From: Vanilla planifolia | Taxonomy: Eukaryota; Streptophyta; Magnoliopsida; Asparagales; Orchidaceae | Length of the DNA stretch: 64,000 bases | Assembly: GCA_023846275.1 (NCBI GenBank) | Contig: JAIUJO010000084.1 | Span: forward strand, 1,473,487 to 1,537,486 | Reading direction: 5' to 3' | Part shown: positions 11,425 through 22,130 of the stretch, in pieces | Numbering within the stretch: position 1 is the stretch's first letter | How the letters are laid out: every line of letters starts with the position of its first letter | The notes under the pieces: model-generated | Seen by the model: only the letters and a program-made list of their open reading frames with translations | Database searches by the model: none | What the model was told of the DNA's origin: nothing | Translations under genes and position numbers: made by a program

Positions 11425-12132
11425 TACGACTCTATACGGGAGTATAATCGCAATGTTGAAACTTAAAGGAATTAATAAAAGGACATCATTGGGAGTGCAT
11501 CTTGGGGCTTAATTTGACTCAACACAGGGAACCTTTTCAGGTTTAGACATAGTAAAGATTGACAAAATGAGAGCTCTTCTTGATTTTATGGGGGATGGTG
11601 CATGGCCATTCTTAGTTTGTAAAGTAATTTGACTAGTAAATTTCATTAACGAATGAGACCTCAGCTTGCTAACTAGCTATACGAGGTGCAAGTTTAGTGG
11701 CCAGCTCTTTAAATGGACTATGACTACTTAGACCATGAAAGTTTCAGACAATAATAAGTCTATGATATACTTAGATGTTCTGGACTGTACACATGCTACA
11801 TACATGTATTCAATCAGTCTATTGCTTTGGTCGAAATGTCTGAGTAATCTTATAAAAATTTAATCATGATGTGAATAGATCATTGTAATTGTTGCTCTTC
11901 AACAAGGAATTCATAGTAAGTGCAAGTTGTTTGCTCACGTTAACTAATTTCCTATCTTTTTACACATTGCCCATTACTCGTACCAATTGAATGGTCCAGT
12001 GAAGTGTTAAATTGTTGCTATACAAATTGTTTACCACGTGTGACTCAACAAGAAGTTCATTGAACCTTATCATTTAGAGGAAGAAGAAGTAGTAACAATG
12101 TTTTTATAGGTGAACCTAAGGAAGGATCATTG
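11425..12132 (+). pseudogene. 18S rRNA pseudogene, 3' part, copy 1
   Basis: This is the last about 700 bp of 18S rRNA, continuing the gene broken at 1976. Landmarks are CTGAAACTTAAAGGAATTGA-like sequence at 11453-11475, CTTAATTTGACTCAACAC at 11508-11525, GAGACCTCAGCTTGCTAACT at 11655-11674, and the 3' end region AGGTGAACCTAAGGAAGGATCATTG ending at about 12132. The decoding-site region near 11960-12000 is heavily changed. CpG positions are almost all converted to TpG or CpA. Confidence 0.96.
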
Positions 12133-12361
12133 ATAAGAGCTATGAATGATGGAGTGATCCTATGCAACAATTGTGTGTACAGTGGTTATACAATATCACA
12201 TTCTTTCACAGCACATGCTCTTACTTTCACATGGAGCTCAATGTTATGAAGGATAAAAAAGATCTTATGGGCTCAGTCATGCTCCAAGGGAGAAAATGTT
12301 AAGTTGGCAAATGAGTATGTTGTGCTTCGTCAGGTCCAATAAGGCTTGGCAATCAAATATC
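12133..12361 (+). other. ITS1, decayed
   Basis: This is the spacer between the 18S 3' end and the 5.8S start, about 229 bp. It carries the conserved plant ITS1 core motif in decayed form: GGCTC at 12269-12273, a six-base gap, and GCTCCAAGGGA at 12281-12291, against the usual GGCRY, 4-7 bases, GYGYCAAGGAA. The length is typical of flowering plants and far shorter than the ITS1 of pine-family conifers. The minus-strand frame at 12277-12462 is a chance frame across ITS1 and 5.8S. Confidence 0.9.
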
Positions 12362-12520
12362 GAATGACTCTCGATAATGGATATCTTGGCTCTTGTATGG
12401 ATGAAGGATGTAGTGGAACGAAATATGTGTTTTGAATTATACAAAATTGATGAACTATACATTTTTTTAACGTAAGTTATGCTCGAGGATGCAAGCTAAA
12501 GGCAAGCCTACAAGGGTGAC
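12362..12520 (+). pseudogene. 5.8S rRNA pseudogene
   Basis: The sequence GAATGACTCTCGATAATGGA opens the relic (normal AAACGACTCTCGGCAACGGA). It is followed by recognisable ATATCTTGGCTCTTGTATGG, GATGAAGGATGTAGTGGAAC and AACGTAAGTTATGCTCGAGG. It is about 159 bp, the normal 5.8S length. The conserved angiosperm GAATTGCAGAATCC box is mutated to GAATTATACAAAATT, so base pairing with 26S would be impaired. Confidence 0.93.
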
Positions 12521-12761
12521 CTATCACTCATTGCAAAAGCCTATAATCTTTTTTTTAAGTACCTGGCCTCCATTTGTAGGTGATCAATGGCACCTCATGC
12601 TATGGTATGGTGTGTTGAAGTGCTGGGTGTTGTTCAACTATTTTCATGGTAAGAGGTGGATTACATTGAGTCTTGTGGTGTTGGCCAGAAGGAATAAATG
12701 TTGTAACACGACAAGCAGATGCCTCGCATTGATCCAACTACGTTCTCCATGGTGTGGAATC
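12521..12761 (+). other. ITS2, decayed
   Basis: This is the about 241-bp spacer between the 5.8S and 26S relics, a normal length for flowering plants. It contains TGGTATGGTGTGTTGAAG-like and GTTGGCCAGAAGG stretches that may be remnants of ITS2 helices, but I cannot fold it reliably by eye. The reading frame 12489-12776 is chance. Confidence 0.85.
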
Positions 12762-15122
12762 ATGACCTCATGTTAGGTGAAGCTAACCATTAAGTTTAAG
12801 CTCAAAAATAAGCAAAGAAGAAGGAACTTATGAGGATTCCCTTAATAATAATGAGCAAAGTGAGACCAGCCTAGTTTGGAAATTGAGGAGGCTGAAGATC
12901 AAATTGTAGTATAGAGAGATGTCCTTAGTGATGGATTGAGATCAAGTCCCTAAGAAAGAGGCATCAAGGAGAGTGTGAACCATGTTTGGCTCATACCCTA
13001 TTTCTACATAAGGCACTGTCAATGAGTTGGGTTGTTTGGGAATACAGCCAAAATTAGGTGGTAAATTTTGTGCAAGGCTAACTAATTGTTTGAGACCTAT
13101 AGCAAATAAGTACCACAATTGAAAGATGAAATTAACTTTGAAAAGAGACTCAAATAGTTCTCAAAATTATTGAGAGGAAAGTGGATAGGGGCCGATCAAA
13201 CGCCTCAGTTGGATGCAGAACATCATCAGATAATTTGTTGCACGACTTAAGGAGTAGACCATCTTGGGCCACTATGGTGACCAGAGCTAAGTTGGATGTC
13301 ACCCAAGGAGAAATCATTTTCATGGTTAGACACAATTGTTGCATCATCGAGTTCTACCATGGTGGAATTTCTTGCATTAGTGATGGCCAATGGCCTCCCC
13401 ATCTGACCTATCTTGAAACATAGATCAAGGAGTCTTACATGCATGTGAGTCAAATAGTGAGCAAGCCTTAAAGGCAAAGGAAGTTGATTGGTGGGATCCT
13501 TGTTTGAGGGGTGAGCCATCGACTAACCCAGATCTTTTGTCAATGCTTGGAGTGAGAGCATACCTATCATGCCTTGAAAGATGCTGAACTATGCCTAAGC
13601 GAGGCAAAGCCAAAGGAATGTCTAGTTGAGATTGATAATGATACTGACGTGCAAATCGTTCATCTAACTTCGGTAGAAGGGCAAAAGACTATTCAAACCA
13701 TCTAGCAGATGGTTCCCTTCAAAGTTTTCCTTAGGATAGCTGGTGCCATAGTCAGAGTTCTATTGAGTAAAGACAATGATTAAAGGCTAAGAGGCATAAT
13801 TCCCTCAACGTATTCTCGAACTTTAAAAAGGTCGGAAGGCTCGACTACTTTGATGAGTTGAGACAAGGAATCTAGGCTCCAAGTGGGCCTTTTTGATAAG
13901 TAGAACTCGTGATGTGGGACGATTCAAAAGTCAGGTTACAATATCCAACTGTGCACTAACCTAGACCCACAAAGGGTGTGGGTCAATTAAGACAATAGAA
14001 TGGTGGTCATGAAAGTTTAAATTTGTTAAGTAGTGTGTAAAAACTCTCTTATCGAATCAACTACCCCTAAAAATGGATGACGTTTATGCAAGCGGCCCAC
14101 ATCTGGTCGTTGATGTAATGTCTGGCCCCGATGAGTAGGAGGGTGCAACGATCAATAAAAATGCGCCTTGGTTGTAGTAGCAAATATTCAAATTAGAACT
14201 TTGAAGGTCAAATAGGGGAAAGATTCCATTTGAACAACACTTGCACAAGGGTTAGCTGATCTTAAGAAATAGGGAAAACCCATCAGAGTGTGTCATTTGG
14301 CAAGAGCTTCAAAAAGGAGTCAAGTTAAAATTCTCGAACTGGGATGTGGCCATCGATGACAACATCAAGTAATCTAGGGATGTTGGCCTCAAGAAGAGTT
14401 ATCTTTCTGCCTAACAACTTGTTGACCTTGAAAATGGCTTAGCTAGAGGTAGTGTCAAGCAGTTGAAAGAGCACCACATGTTGAGTAGTGTTCGATGTGC
14501 CCCTGGTATCTCTTGAAAATTTTGATGATCAAGTTCCTTCCATGCCTATTTGTACTCAAAACCACATCAGGTCTCCAAGGTGAACAACATCTAGTTGATG
14601 GAGCAATGTATGCAAGGGAAATTGACAAAATGAATCCGTAACTTTGGAAAAAGGATTGGCTCTAAGGGTTAGGCATGGGGGTCCCTATCCCAAACCCTCG
14701 ACTTTTAGTAGACTGCTCAAGCTGCTTGCATGCTGAGAGTGGGTCGAAGCATGCCTACTAGGCAATGAATTGGGAGTAGGCTTTGTTGGGGCCTTCCTCG
14801 AGTGTCTAACAATAAACTCAAAATATGTATGGACATGGGGAATCTCACTATTCAATTAAAATAAAGCATTGCAATGGTACTCTAGGATGCTCATGCAATG
14901 TGATTTCTATCTAGTGCTCTAAATGTCAAACTGAAGAATTTCAACCAAGCATGGGTAAATGATGGGAGTAACTATGCCTCTCTTAAGATACCCAAATGTC
15001 TTGTCATATAATTAGTGATATGAATGAATAGATTAATGAGTTTCCCACTATCCCTGTCTATTATCTAACGAAATCACAACAAAAGGAATGGGCTTGGAAG
15101 AATAAGTAGGGAAAGAAGACCC
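12762..15122 (+). pseudogene. 26S rRNA pseudogene, 3' third missing
   Basis: Continuous similarity to plant 26S rRNA starts at about 12762 (TGACCTCATGTTAGGTGAAG) and passes TTAAGTTTAAGCTCAAAAAT at 12791. Further landmarks are ACTGACGTGCAAATCGTTCA near 13643, TGGATGACGTTTATGC near 14071, AGGTCTCCAAGGTGAACAAC near 14570, and CTTAAGATACCCAAATG (the R2-type target region, not interrupted) at 14982-14998. It ends in GGGAAAGAAGACCC at 15109-15122. A normal gene goes on for about another kilobase, but here IGS-type DNA follows directly. The relic is about 2.36 kb of an expected about 3.4 kb. All small frames within it are spurious. Confidence 0.95.
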
Positions 15123-18100
15123 AATGTGCATAATAGTGTACGTGGCATGCATGCGAGGGACTTTCCACACATACGTGTGGTTTTGTTGAAACCGGCTGAG
15201 CTACAACCTACATCGGTGACAAGTGAGGACCCAAATGTGTAACATTTTTTTAGGATTTATAGTATTCTAGGTTATTGTCGCATGGATAAAATTATTATCT
15301 ATTGTTAATATTTTCTTGTTCTTTGATAGAATTTTTGTAATGTACAATCCATAAGTGGTCATGTGGGATGTTATGTGGCTTATAGTTAAGTTGAAAATGG
15401 ATGGAGCAATATGAATAAGTGTTTAAGTATTTTGGGCTCTAACCCTAATCGAGTACTACTGGTGCTACATGCATAATAATACACTGCACGCACTCATGGG
15501 GGCCTATTTGTGCACATGCCTGGGGCCTTGTTCACACGTGCTCAGGATGGACCTACATGTACAATATGTGGGGACCCTAAACTGTTACTTTTTTTAAAAT
15601 TTTTTCTACTTCAAGCTGTTGTCACATAAATAAGGTGATTAGATATCTATAGTCTTATCTTACACCTTGATAGAATTGTTTTGATAAGCAATCTACAAGT
15701 AAGCATGTGAGATGTTTCATAGCTTATAGCAATATGGAAGATGAATGATGCAATAAGCATAAGGATTTAAGCATTTTGGGATGTAGCCCTGGCTAAGCAC
15801 TGTTGGAGTTGTGCACACACACCATTAGGGCTAAGCACTGTTGGAGTTGTGCACACACACCATTGCACTACACAGACACATGCAGGCCAACCTACACACA
15901 TGCTTGGGCATGTCCATACAAGCTCATTGGTCTCATGTGTGCATGGCATGTAGAGACCACAAAGTGTAACTTTGTTTGGTTTTTTAAGCACTATGGGTTG
16001 CTACCACTTGGATAAGGTGATTCCTTATTGGTAGTCTTATCTTCTTCCTTTATAGAATTATCACAATATGAAAACCATAAATATGCATGAGGGATGCTAT
16101 ATAGCATATAACAAGGAGAAAAATAGGTGGTGTAATATACAGAAGGATTTTAGTATTTTTGGTTATAGCCGTAACCAACCACAGCTAGACATACACACAC
16201 ATGTGAGGGCTTGTCTTCACACTAACATAGGGACCTATAAATATGCACATACGGGGGCATATTAGTGTATGCTCAATGGCAACTTGTTCACATGGCATTT
16301 GGAGATACCAATGTGTAACTTTTTTGAATTATTTAGCAATACAGGCTGTTATCACATGGATAAGGTGTTTACTTATTGGTAGTCTCTCCTTCCTATAAAA
16401 TTATCATAATATACAATCCACAAGTGCATGTGGGATGCTGTGTGGCTTATAGAAAAGTGGATAATGGTTGATGCAATATGTGCTATAGTTTAAGCATGTA
16501 GTGTCAGTGCGCTACACGTGTGTGTCATGGGTGAGTGTGCACGCATATGGGGGCCTATCTATGTGTTGTTAGTGGCAACCTACACTCATGGCACATGGGG
16601 ATCCTAAAGTTTAACATTTTTTTGGATTTTCCATGTTGCAGGCTGCTAACGAATGGATAAGGTCATTACCTATTGGTAGTCATATCTTCTTCATAGAATT
16701 GTAAAAATAATAAATCTAAAAATAGGCATGTGGTATGCTATGTAGCTTAAGTAAAGTGAAAGATAAATGGTGTAATATGTCGTAGGCCTAACCAAGTAGT
16801 ACTGGAGCTGTATGTAGACCATTGTACTGCATGTGCATGTGCTAGGGCCGATCAGGACGTGCTTAAGGCAACTTACATGTGTGGCATGTGAAGACACTAA
16901 AGTGTAACTTTTTTTAGAAGTTTTAGCACTATGGGTTGTTGTCACATGTATATGGTGATTAACTATTGGTAGTCTTGCTACCTTTCTTGATAGAATTGTC
17001 ACAATATACAATCCATTAGTGGGCTTGTAGGGTGCTCTCTGTCCTACAGCAAAGCTAAAGATGGATAGTGCACTATGCACAAGGGTTTAAGCATTTTGGA
17101 TTACGGCTTGTGTCAAACTCTGTTGTATTTATGTGCATGCCAATGTACTACAAATGAGCATAGGAGCCAATCTATGTATGAGACCAAAAGCCTTTCTACA
17201 CATGCTTAGTGGTATCCTATGTGCACATCATATGGCAACCACAAAATGTAATTTTTTTTTGTATTTTTAGAACTGTGGATAGCTATCACATGGAAAAGTG
17301 ATTACTTATTTGTAGACTTCCCTTTTTTCTCTTGATAGAATTATCATAATATTCAATCCACAAGTTGGCACATGAGATGCTTACAACATATAGCAAAGTG
17401 GAAGATGGATGATGTATATGTGCAAGGGTTTAAACATTTTGCATTGTTACATTAACTGAGTACTACTGGTGTTGCATGAATGCCATTACATCACGTGTGC
17501 ATGTGGGAGCCTTTTGTGCACATACATCGAGAGTCTGTCTGTACATGCTTAGGGGCAACCTTCATGTACAGCATGTGTAGACCCCAAAGTGCGACTTGTT
17601 TTTGGGACATTTAGCAGTGTGGGCTAGTGTCGCAAGGATAAGGTGATTCCCTTTTAGTAGTCTTGTTTTCTTCCTTAACAAAATTGTCATAATATACAAA
17701 AGCAAAAGTGGTATGTGTGACGTTATGTAGCCTACAGTAAAGTTGAAGATGGATGGTGTAATATACACTAAGGGTAACCATGTTGGGCAGTAGCTCTAGT
17801 CAATTACTGTTATAGCTACATGCTTGCCACTGCAATGCCCATGCACTTGAGTTCCTATCGATAAGTGTTCAGTGCAACCTACATGCGAGGCATGCAGGAA
17901 CCACAAAATGTAATTTGTTTTGGAGTTTGAGTGTTGTGAGTTGTTGTCGCATGGATAAGGTGATTACCTTTTGGTAGTGATTCCTTATTTAACATAATTG
18001 TTGCAATATATAATCCATAAGTGGGTATGTGGGACACGGTTCAGCTTATAAAAAAGTGGAAGATAGTTGGTGTAATATACGCTAGGGTTTAATCTTGTAT

Positions 18101-19420
18101 TGTTAATGCATTATGCACACGTAGTTGCCTGTCCATGTGTGCTTTGCAATAACCTACGTGCGTCACAATTGGGGATCCCAAAATTTAAATTTTTTTGGAA
18201 TTTTTTTTGTTGTCGGCTACTGTCACATGAAAAGGGTGATTACCCATTGGTAGCCTTGCCTTCTTCCTTAATGGAATTGTCACAAAGTAGAAGATGGATG
18301 GTGTAAAAATGCAAGGATTTAAGCATATTTTTTTGTTGCCATAACTGAGCATTACTGGAGCTATGCACATGATAATGCACTACATGTATGTGTGGAGGCA
18401 TATTTGTGTGGGCACTAGGGCCTATCAATACAAGCTCAGTGGAAACCTACACACCTAGCATGTGGGGACCCAAAAGTGTAACTTTGTTTTAGGCTTTTTA
18501 ATGCTATAGGCTGTTGTCGCATGGATAAGATGATTACCTATTAGTAGTCTTGCCTTCTAGCTTGGTATAATTATTACAATATAAAATCGCTAAGTGCACA
18601 TGTTGGATGTTATGTGTTGTACAAAAAAGTGGAAGGTGGATGGTGTAACGGTTTAAGAATGTTTGGTTGTAGCCCTAGTAAAGAACTACTTATGCTGTGC
18701 ACACACCAATTCACTACACTTGTGCTCAATGGTCTGTCTGTATGCATGGCCTTGGTCCTGTTTATGTGTGCCCATTGGTAACCTTCGTACGTAGCATGTG
18801 TGGACCCCAAAGTACAACTTATTTCCAGATTTTTAGAACCATAGGCTACTATTTCTTTTATATGGTGATTAGTTATAGGTAGTCTTGCCTTCTTCTTAGA
18901 AAGAATTGTCACAATATATAATCAACCAATGGGCATGTCATATGCAATGTAGCCTATAGAAAAGTGAAAAATAGATTATGTAATATGTATTAGAGTTTAA
19001 GCATTTTACACTGTAGCCCTAATTGAGCACTGTTGGTGTTCCATGTATGGAAGTGCACTACACATGTGCAAAGGCTTTCTTCTACACATACCCATAAGCC
19101 AATCCATGTGCTGAGTCTTAACCTACATGCATAGCTAGTGGGGACCCCAAAGTGTTACTATTTTTTAGACTATTAGCAGTGTTTGCTATTATTGCATGAA
19201 TTAGGTGATTCTCTATTAGTAGTCTTGCCTGCTTCCTTGGAAAACTTTTCACAATATAATATTTTCAAATGACAGAGTGGGAGGCTATGCAGCTTGTAGC
19301 CAAGTGTAACATCAATGATGTTATATGTGCTAGGGTTTGAGCATGTTGGGCTGTAGCCTAAGCGGAGCACTCTTGTAGTGGAGTGCAATGGTGTGCACTT
19401 TTTAATTATTGCTCTTTGGC
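15123..19420 (+). repeat. IGS subrepeat array, about 13 copies of about 275-380 bp
   Basis: Each subrepeat contains, in order, a GGGGACCCCAAAGTGTAACTT-like box followed by a T-run, TATGGGTTGTTGTCACATGG, ATAAGGTGATTACCTATTGG, AGTCTTGCCTTCTTCCT, ATAGAATTGTCACAATAT, and a TAGGGTTTAAGCATTTTGG block. A GT-rich end with TGTGCATG motifs closes the unit. The GACCCC box recurs near 15229, 15571, 15953, 16301, 16597, 16892, 17228, 17578, 17896, 18170, 18464, 18801 and 19139. Such arrays upstream of the Pol I promoter are normal in plant rDNA spacers, where they can act as enhancers or spacer promoters. Here the copies are strongly diverged, so homogenisation has stopped. Confidence 0.9.
15793..15864 (+). 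repeat. 38-bp tandem duplication inside an IGS subrepeat
   Basis: CTAAGCACTGTTGGAGTTGT followed by GCACACACACCATT occurs at 15793-15826 and again, identical, at 15831-15864. This accounts for the third subrepeat interval being the longest of the array. Identity inside an otherwise decayed array means this duplication is younger than most substitutions. Confidence 0.9.
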
Positions 19421-20262
19421 TTCTACTTTGGGCATTGTGTGGTAGTGAAGGTTTTGTGGTGTCCCTAGTGCTTGGCCTTCATGGTATTGCATATTGTCGC
19501 TTTCTTCATATGTAGCATTTTGTTTGAGAAACATGCAACCCTTTTTGACTCCTATCATATCTCGAGACTACCAGTGCAAGAATGAGGTTTTACTGAAATG
19601 GGTTTTTAAAGTGTTGTAATTTGTGCTTGTCCATATATTGGTTGAGCATGTTATTTCTTTTGTGTGCTGTGCCATGTATTGCTTGTCATGCCATGTGAGT
19701 GCTAGCCAAGTCCTTCATCCCTAATTAGACCCTTTGCACTTCATTTTGTTCATCAATAAGGCACTTTGGGCTAATGTAATTGGATTTGTGTATGACCATT
19801 TTGGCACATGAGATATTGTTCATGGTGCTGCTTCTTATGGCTTGGCTACCACTTAGTGTGGTCAGTCATTATGGGTAGGGCTTTGTCATGTAATCAAACT
19901 TTTTTTATGAAGGAAGTTCATATTTTTCTTGCTTATCCATCAGATGGGTAGTTTAATTCAATTATTTTCTTCATGCCACACTACCCCTGTCTTGCAACTC
20001 AGGCATTTCATAATGTTGTTGAATGTTTCATTATCATTTTCTCTTGTGTTGCATAGTTTTAGAAATCACTCATTTTAGTCTTTTCATTCTTTGCCATGGA
20101 GGGTTGTTCTTAAAGAAAGATATTGTCAAGAGGAATTGTTTCAAAACTTAGGAGATGGTATCCCAACTTAGGAGCATTCACTCTTTCGTGGAGTATCACT
20201 AGAAATGACAAACATGTTAATTATGACATGGGCGGTTACCTGGTGCTTTAACATTATGTTGC
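19421..20262 (+). other. 35S rDNA IGS end / 5' ETS, decayed, copy 2
   Basis: This is collinear with 1-870. Both copies carry GTAGTGAAGGGT/GTTTTG, then CTAGCACTTGGCCTT or CTAGTGCTTGGCCTT, later GTGCTGCTTCTTATGGCTTGGCTACC (near 430 and 19824) and GGTATCCCAACTTRGGA (near 763 and 20157). The two copies carry different point changes, so they decayed separately after duplication. No Pol I promoter motif is visible. Confidence 0.88.
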
Positions 20263-20570
20263 TACTATGTTGATCCAACCAATAGTCATAGGCTTGTCTC
20301 AATGATTAAGCCATGCATGCATAAGTATAAACAATTTCAAAATGTGAACCTATGAATAGCTAAATAAATCAATTATATTCTGTTTGATGGAATATGATAC
20401 TCGAATAATCATAGTAATTCTAGAGCTAACATGTGCACCAAACCCCAAGTCTTGGAAGGCATGCATTTATTAGGTAAAAGGTTGATGCGGGCCTTCACCC
20501 AGCTCTGTGACAATTCATGATAGCTTCACAGATTGCATGGCCTTGATGACAGCGATGCATCTTTTAATCT
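20263..20570 (+). pseudogene. 18S rRNA pseudogene, 5' fragment, copy 2
   Basis: About 300 bp of a second 18S starts at TACTATGTTGATCCAACCAA (normal TACCTGGTTGATCCTGCCAG). It includes CTTGTCTCAATGATTAAGCC at 20293-20312, TAATTCTAGAGCTAACATGT near 20414 and GGCATGCATTTATTAGGTAA near 20459. The last recognisable piece is GCGATGCATC near 20552. A second antisense LINE follows and the rest of this 18S is not found after it. Its substitutions differ from those of copy 1. Confidence 0.95.
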
Positions 20571-20599
20571 TTTACTATAAGATGGCAGGCACCTAGAAG

Positions 20600-21000
20600 A
20601 AGTCCTTTATAGAGGATCAAACAAAAAGTCAAAGTACAAATACATCAAAAAAGGCTTGAGAACAGGAATGCCCTAGTCCAATAAAAAATTTGAAAAGAGA
20701 GCATGGTGTGCTGCCCAATCAGAAGGACCATTCCCTTGTCTATATATGTGTGTCATCCTAAATGCATGCATACCATTAACATACTAAAGAACATCCTTAT
20801 GCATATTGCCACTTGAATGACTATGCAACATCCTGTCAACCTCCAAGATCACTATTATAGAGTCTGACTAGATTTTTATAATGTGAAAGTTGCTAGACAA
20901 GGTCTTAAGCAAATACATAGTCTCTAAAAATAGTAATGGCCTCCATAACGTAGCTCGTATAGGAGTAGAAAAGCTTGCCTACAACAACAAGTGGCTTACC
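20600..21000 (-). pseudogene. LINE relic 2: RNase H domain remnant
   Basis: On the minus strand, near 20680-20740, one reads RMTHIYRQGNGPSDWAAHHA. This matches the C-terminal RNase H signature of plant LINEs (HVYREGNxxADWxAN form). Further up, near 20820-20880, SDSIIVILEVDRM is consistent with the ESDS-plus-hydrophobic segment that follows. The domain would degrade RNA in RNA-DNA hybrids. The key aspartates cannot all be traced through the frameshifts. Confidence 0.7.
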
Positions 21001-21399
21001 AAATTTTTTCTTGACAACAAAACTGACCCCAGAGACATCCCATGAATAACTGCATCATAATTGATTGTGATCAACCTAGCTGGAGGAGGAGCCCAAGATG
21101 AGGTTGCTCAACCCATGAGAATTGGAAGGACTCCTATAGGACTTGGATAGTGCATTTTTGAGACATTCCATGGCAACCAAAGTGTCATGTTGTATTTTCC
21201 TCATTAAAATAGCAATATTGCTCACATGTTTGTTATACTATTTCATATTCTTACTCATCCAAAGGTGATAAAGACCAATCACTATGAGAAGAAGATGTTA
21301 CATCTCCAAACAATGGTTCAAAATTGTACTTTCCATGGTGTTGTATAGTTTCTATAATGTAAATATATTGTGGCTAGTAGGATTCATTGTAGTAATCAA

Positions 21400-22130
21400 C
21401 TCATTCATTCTTGGCACCCACCATAGTTGCTTTGCCTTCCAGTGTTCCCACATCATGTGCTGCAAAATCTCAGCCTCCCTGCACCCCCAAGGGTAGCTCT
21501 CATTGGATGTGTTTTTCCTCACCACCAACAAAGCAATTATTGGAATGCAGTTCTTGATGGTCCTCCATATGAAGGCTTGCTTGAGGCAACACTTTGAGTT
21601 TCCAAATCAACACATAGCTATAGCCTAATACCCATGAAGCTTCAACAACATCAACATATTCATCCTTAATCATCTTATTATAAAATAGGAGTTCTCTATC
21701 CCTAAGCTTCCGATTTGAACATAAAGAAGCATATCCTTCATTCAAAGGATGTGGAATTCTATCATGTAGATGATCAATAGCCCAAGACTTTATTTTGCAC
21801 ACATCTCATACCCCATGCTCAATAATAATCTCCTACACTTTATTTGGCCACTCTGCATGCATATTAATATAGGTTGGCCACCATTTAATTGGAATCACAC
21901 CAAGCTAATTTTCTTCAGTAAAGTACATAGCAGTACCATCTCCAATCCTCCAAACTAAGCTAGAAGCAACCCAAGACATTGCATTATGCATAAGCCTACA
22001 AGCTTGTGAGTCTCTCGTGGAGCTACCCCTACTCTTCTCACCAAGGAAATAGTTCCCTCTCATCATATTGGCCCACAGATTGTCCTCTCTTACCAAGAAT
22101 CTTCTACATTGCTTAGTGAACAAGGCATGC
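21400..22130 (-). pseudogene. LINE relic 2: zf-RVT region
   Basis: This follows the reverse transcriptase on the minus strand. 22123-21905 encodes VWRIGDGTAMYFTEEN, very close to the W-RIGDG-x-x-I-x-F segment that precedes the zf-RVT domain in plant LINEs. 21802-21500 then gives WKLKVLPQASL, and after a frameshift YPWGCREAEILQHMMWEHW. This is a degraded zf-RVT zinc-binding motif in which at least one cysteine is lost. Confidence 0.8.

Noticed and set aside
13150-13613. Several overlapping reading frames of 60-90 codons on both strands
   Set aside because: They lie within continuous 26S rRNA similarity; open frames are a by-product of CpG loss.
14982-14998. R2-type retrotransposon insertion in 26S
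   Set aside because: The R2 target region is uninterrupted, and no reverse transcriptase lies between here and the IGS.
15793-15864. CRISPR-like direct repeats
   Set aside because: There are only two copies with a 4-bp gap, in a plant rDNA spacer. There is no spacer diversity and no cas gene.
15767-19388. Cys- and His-rich small frames (for example 15803-16015 and 16691-17080)
   Set aside because: They follow the IGS subrepeats, and the same peptides reappear in shifted forms with each subrepeat. They are translations of non-coding tandem DNA.
19380-19440. Pol I core promoter at the IGS-ETS border
   Set aside because: No TATATA-plus-G-rich start motif is visible at the start of either ETS copy; its position cannot be supported.
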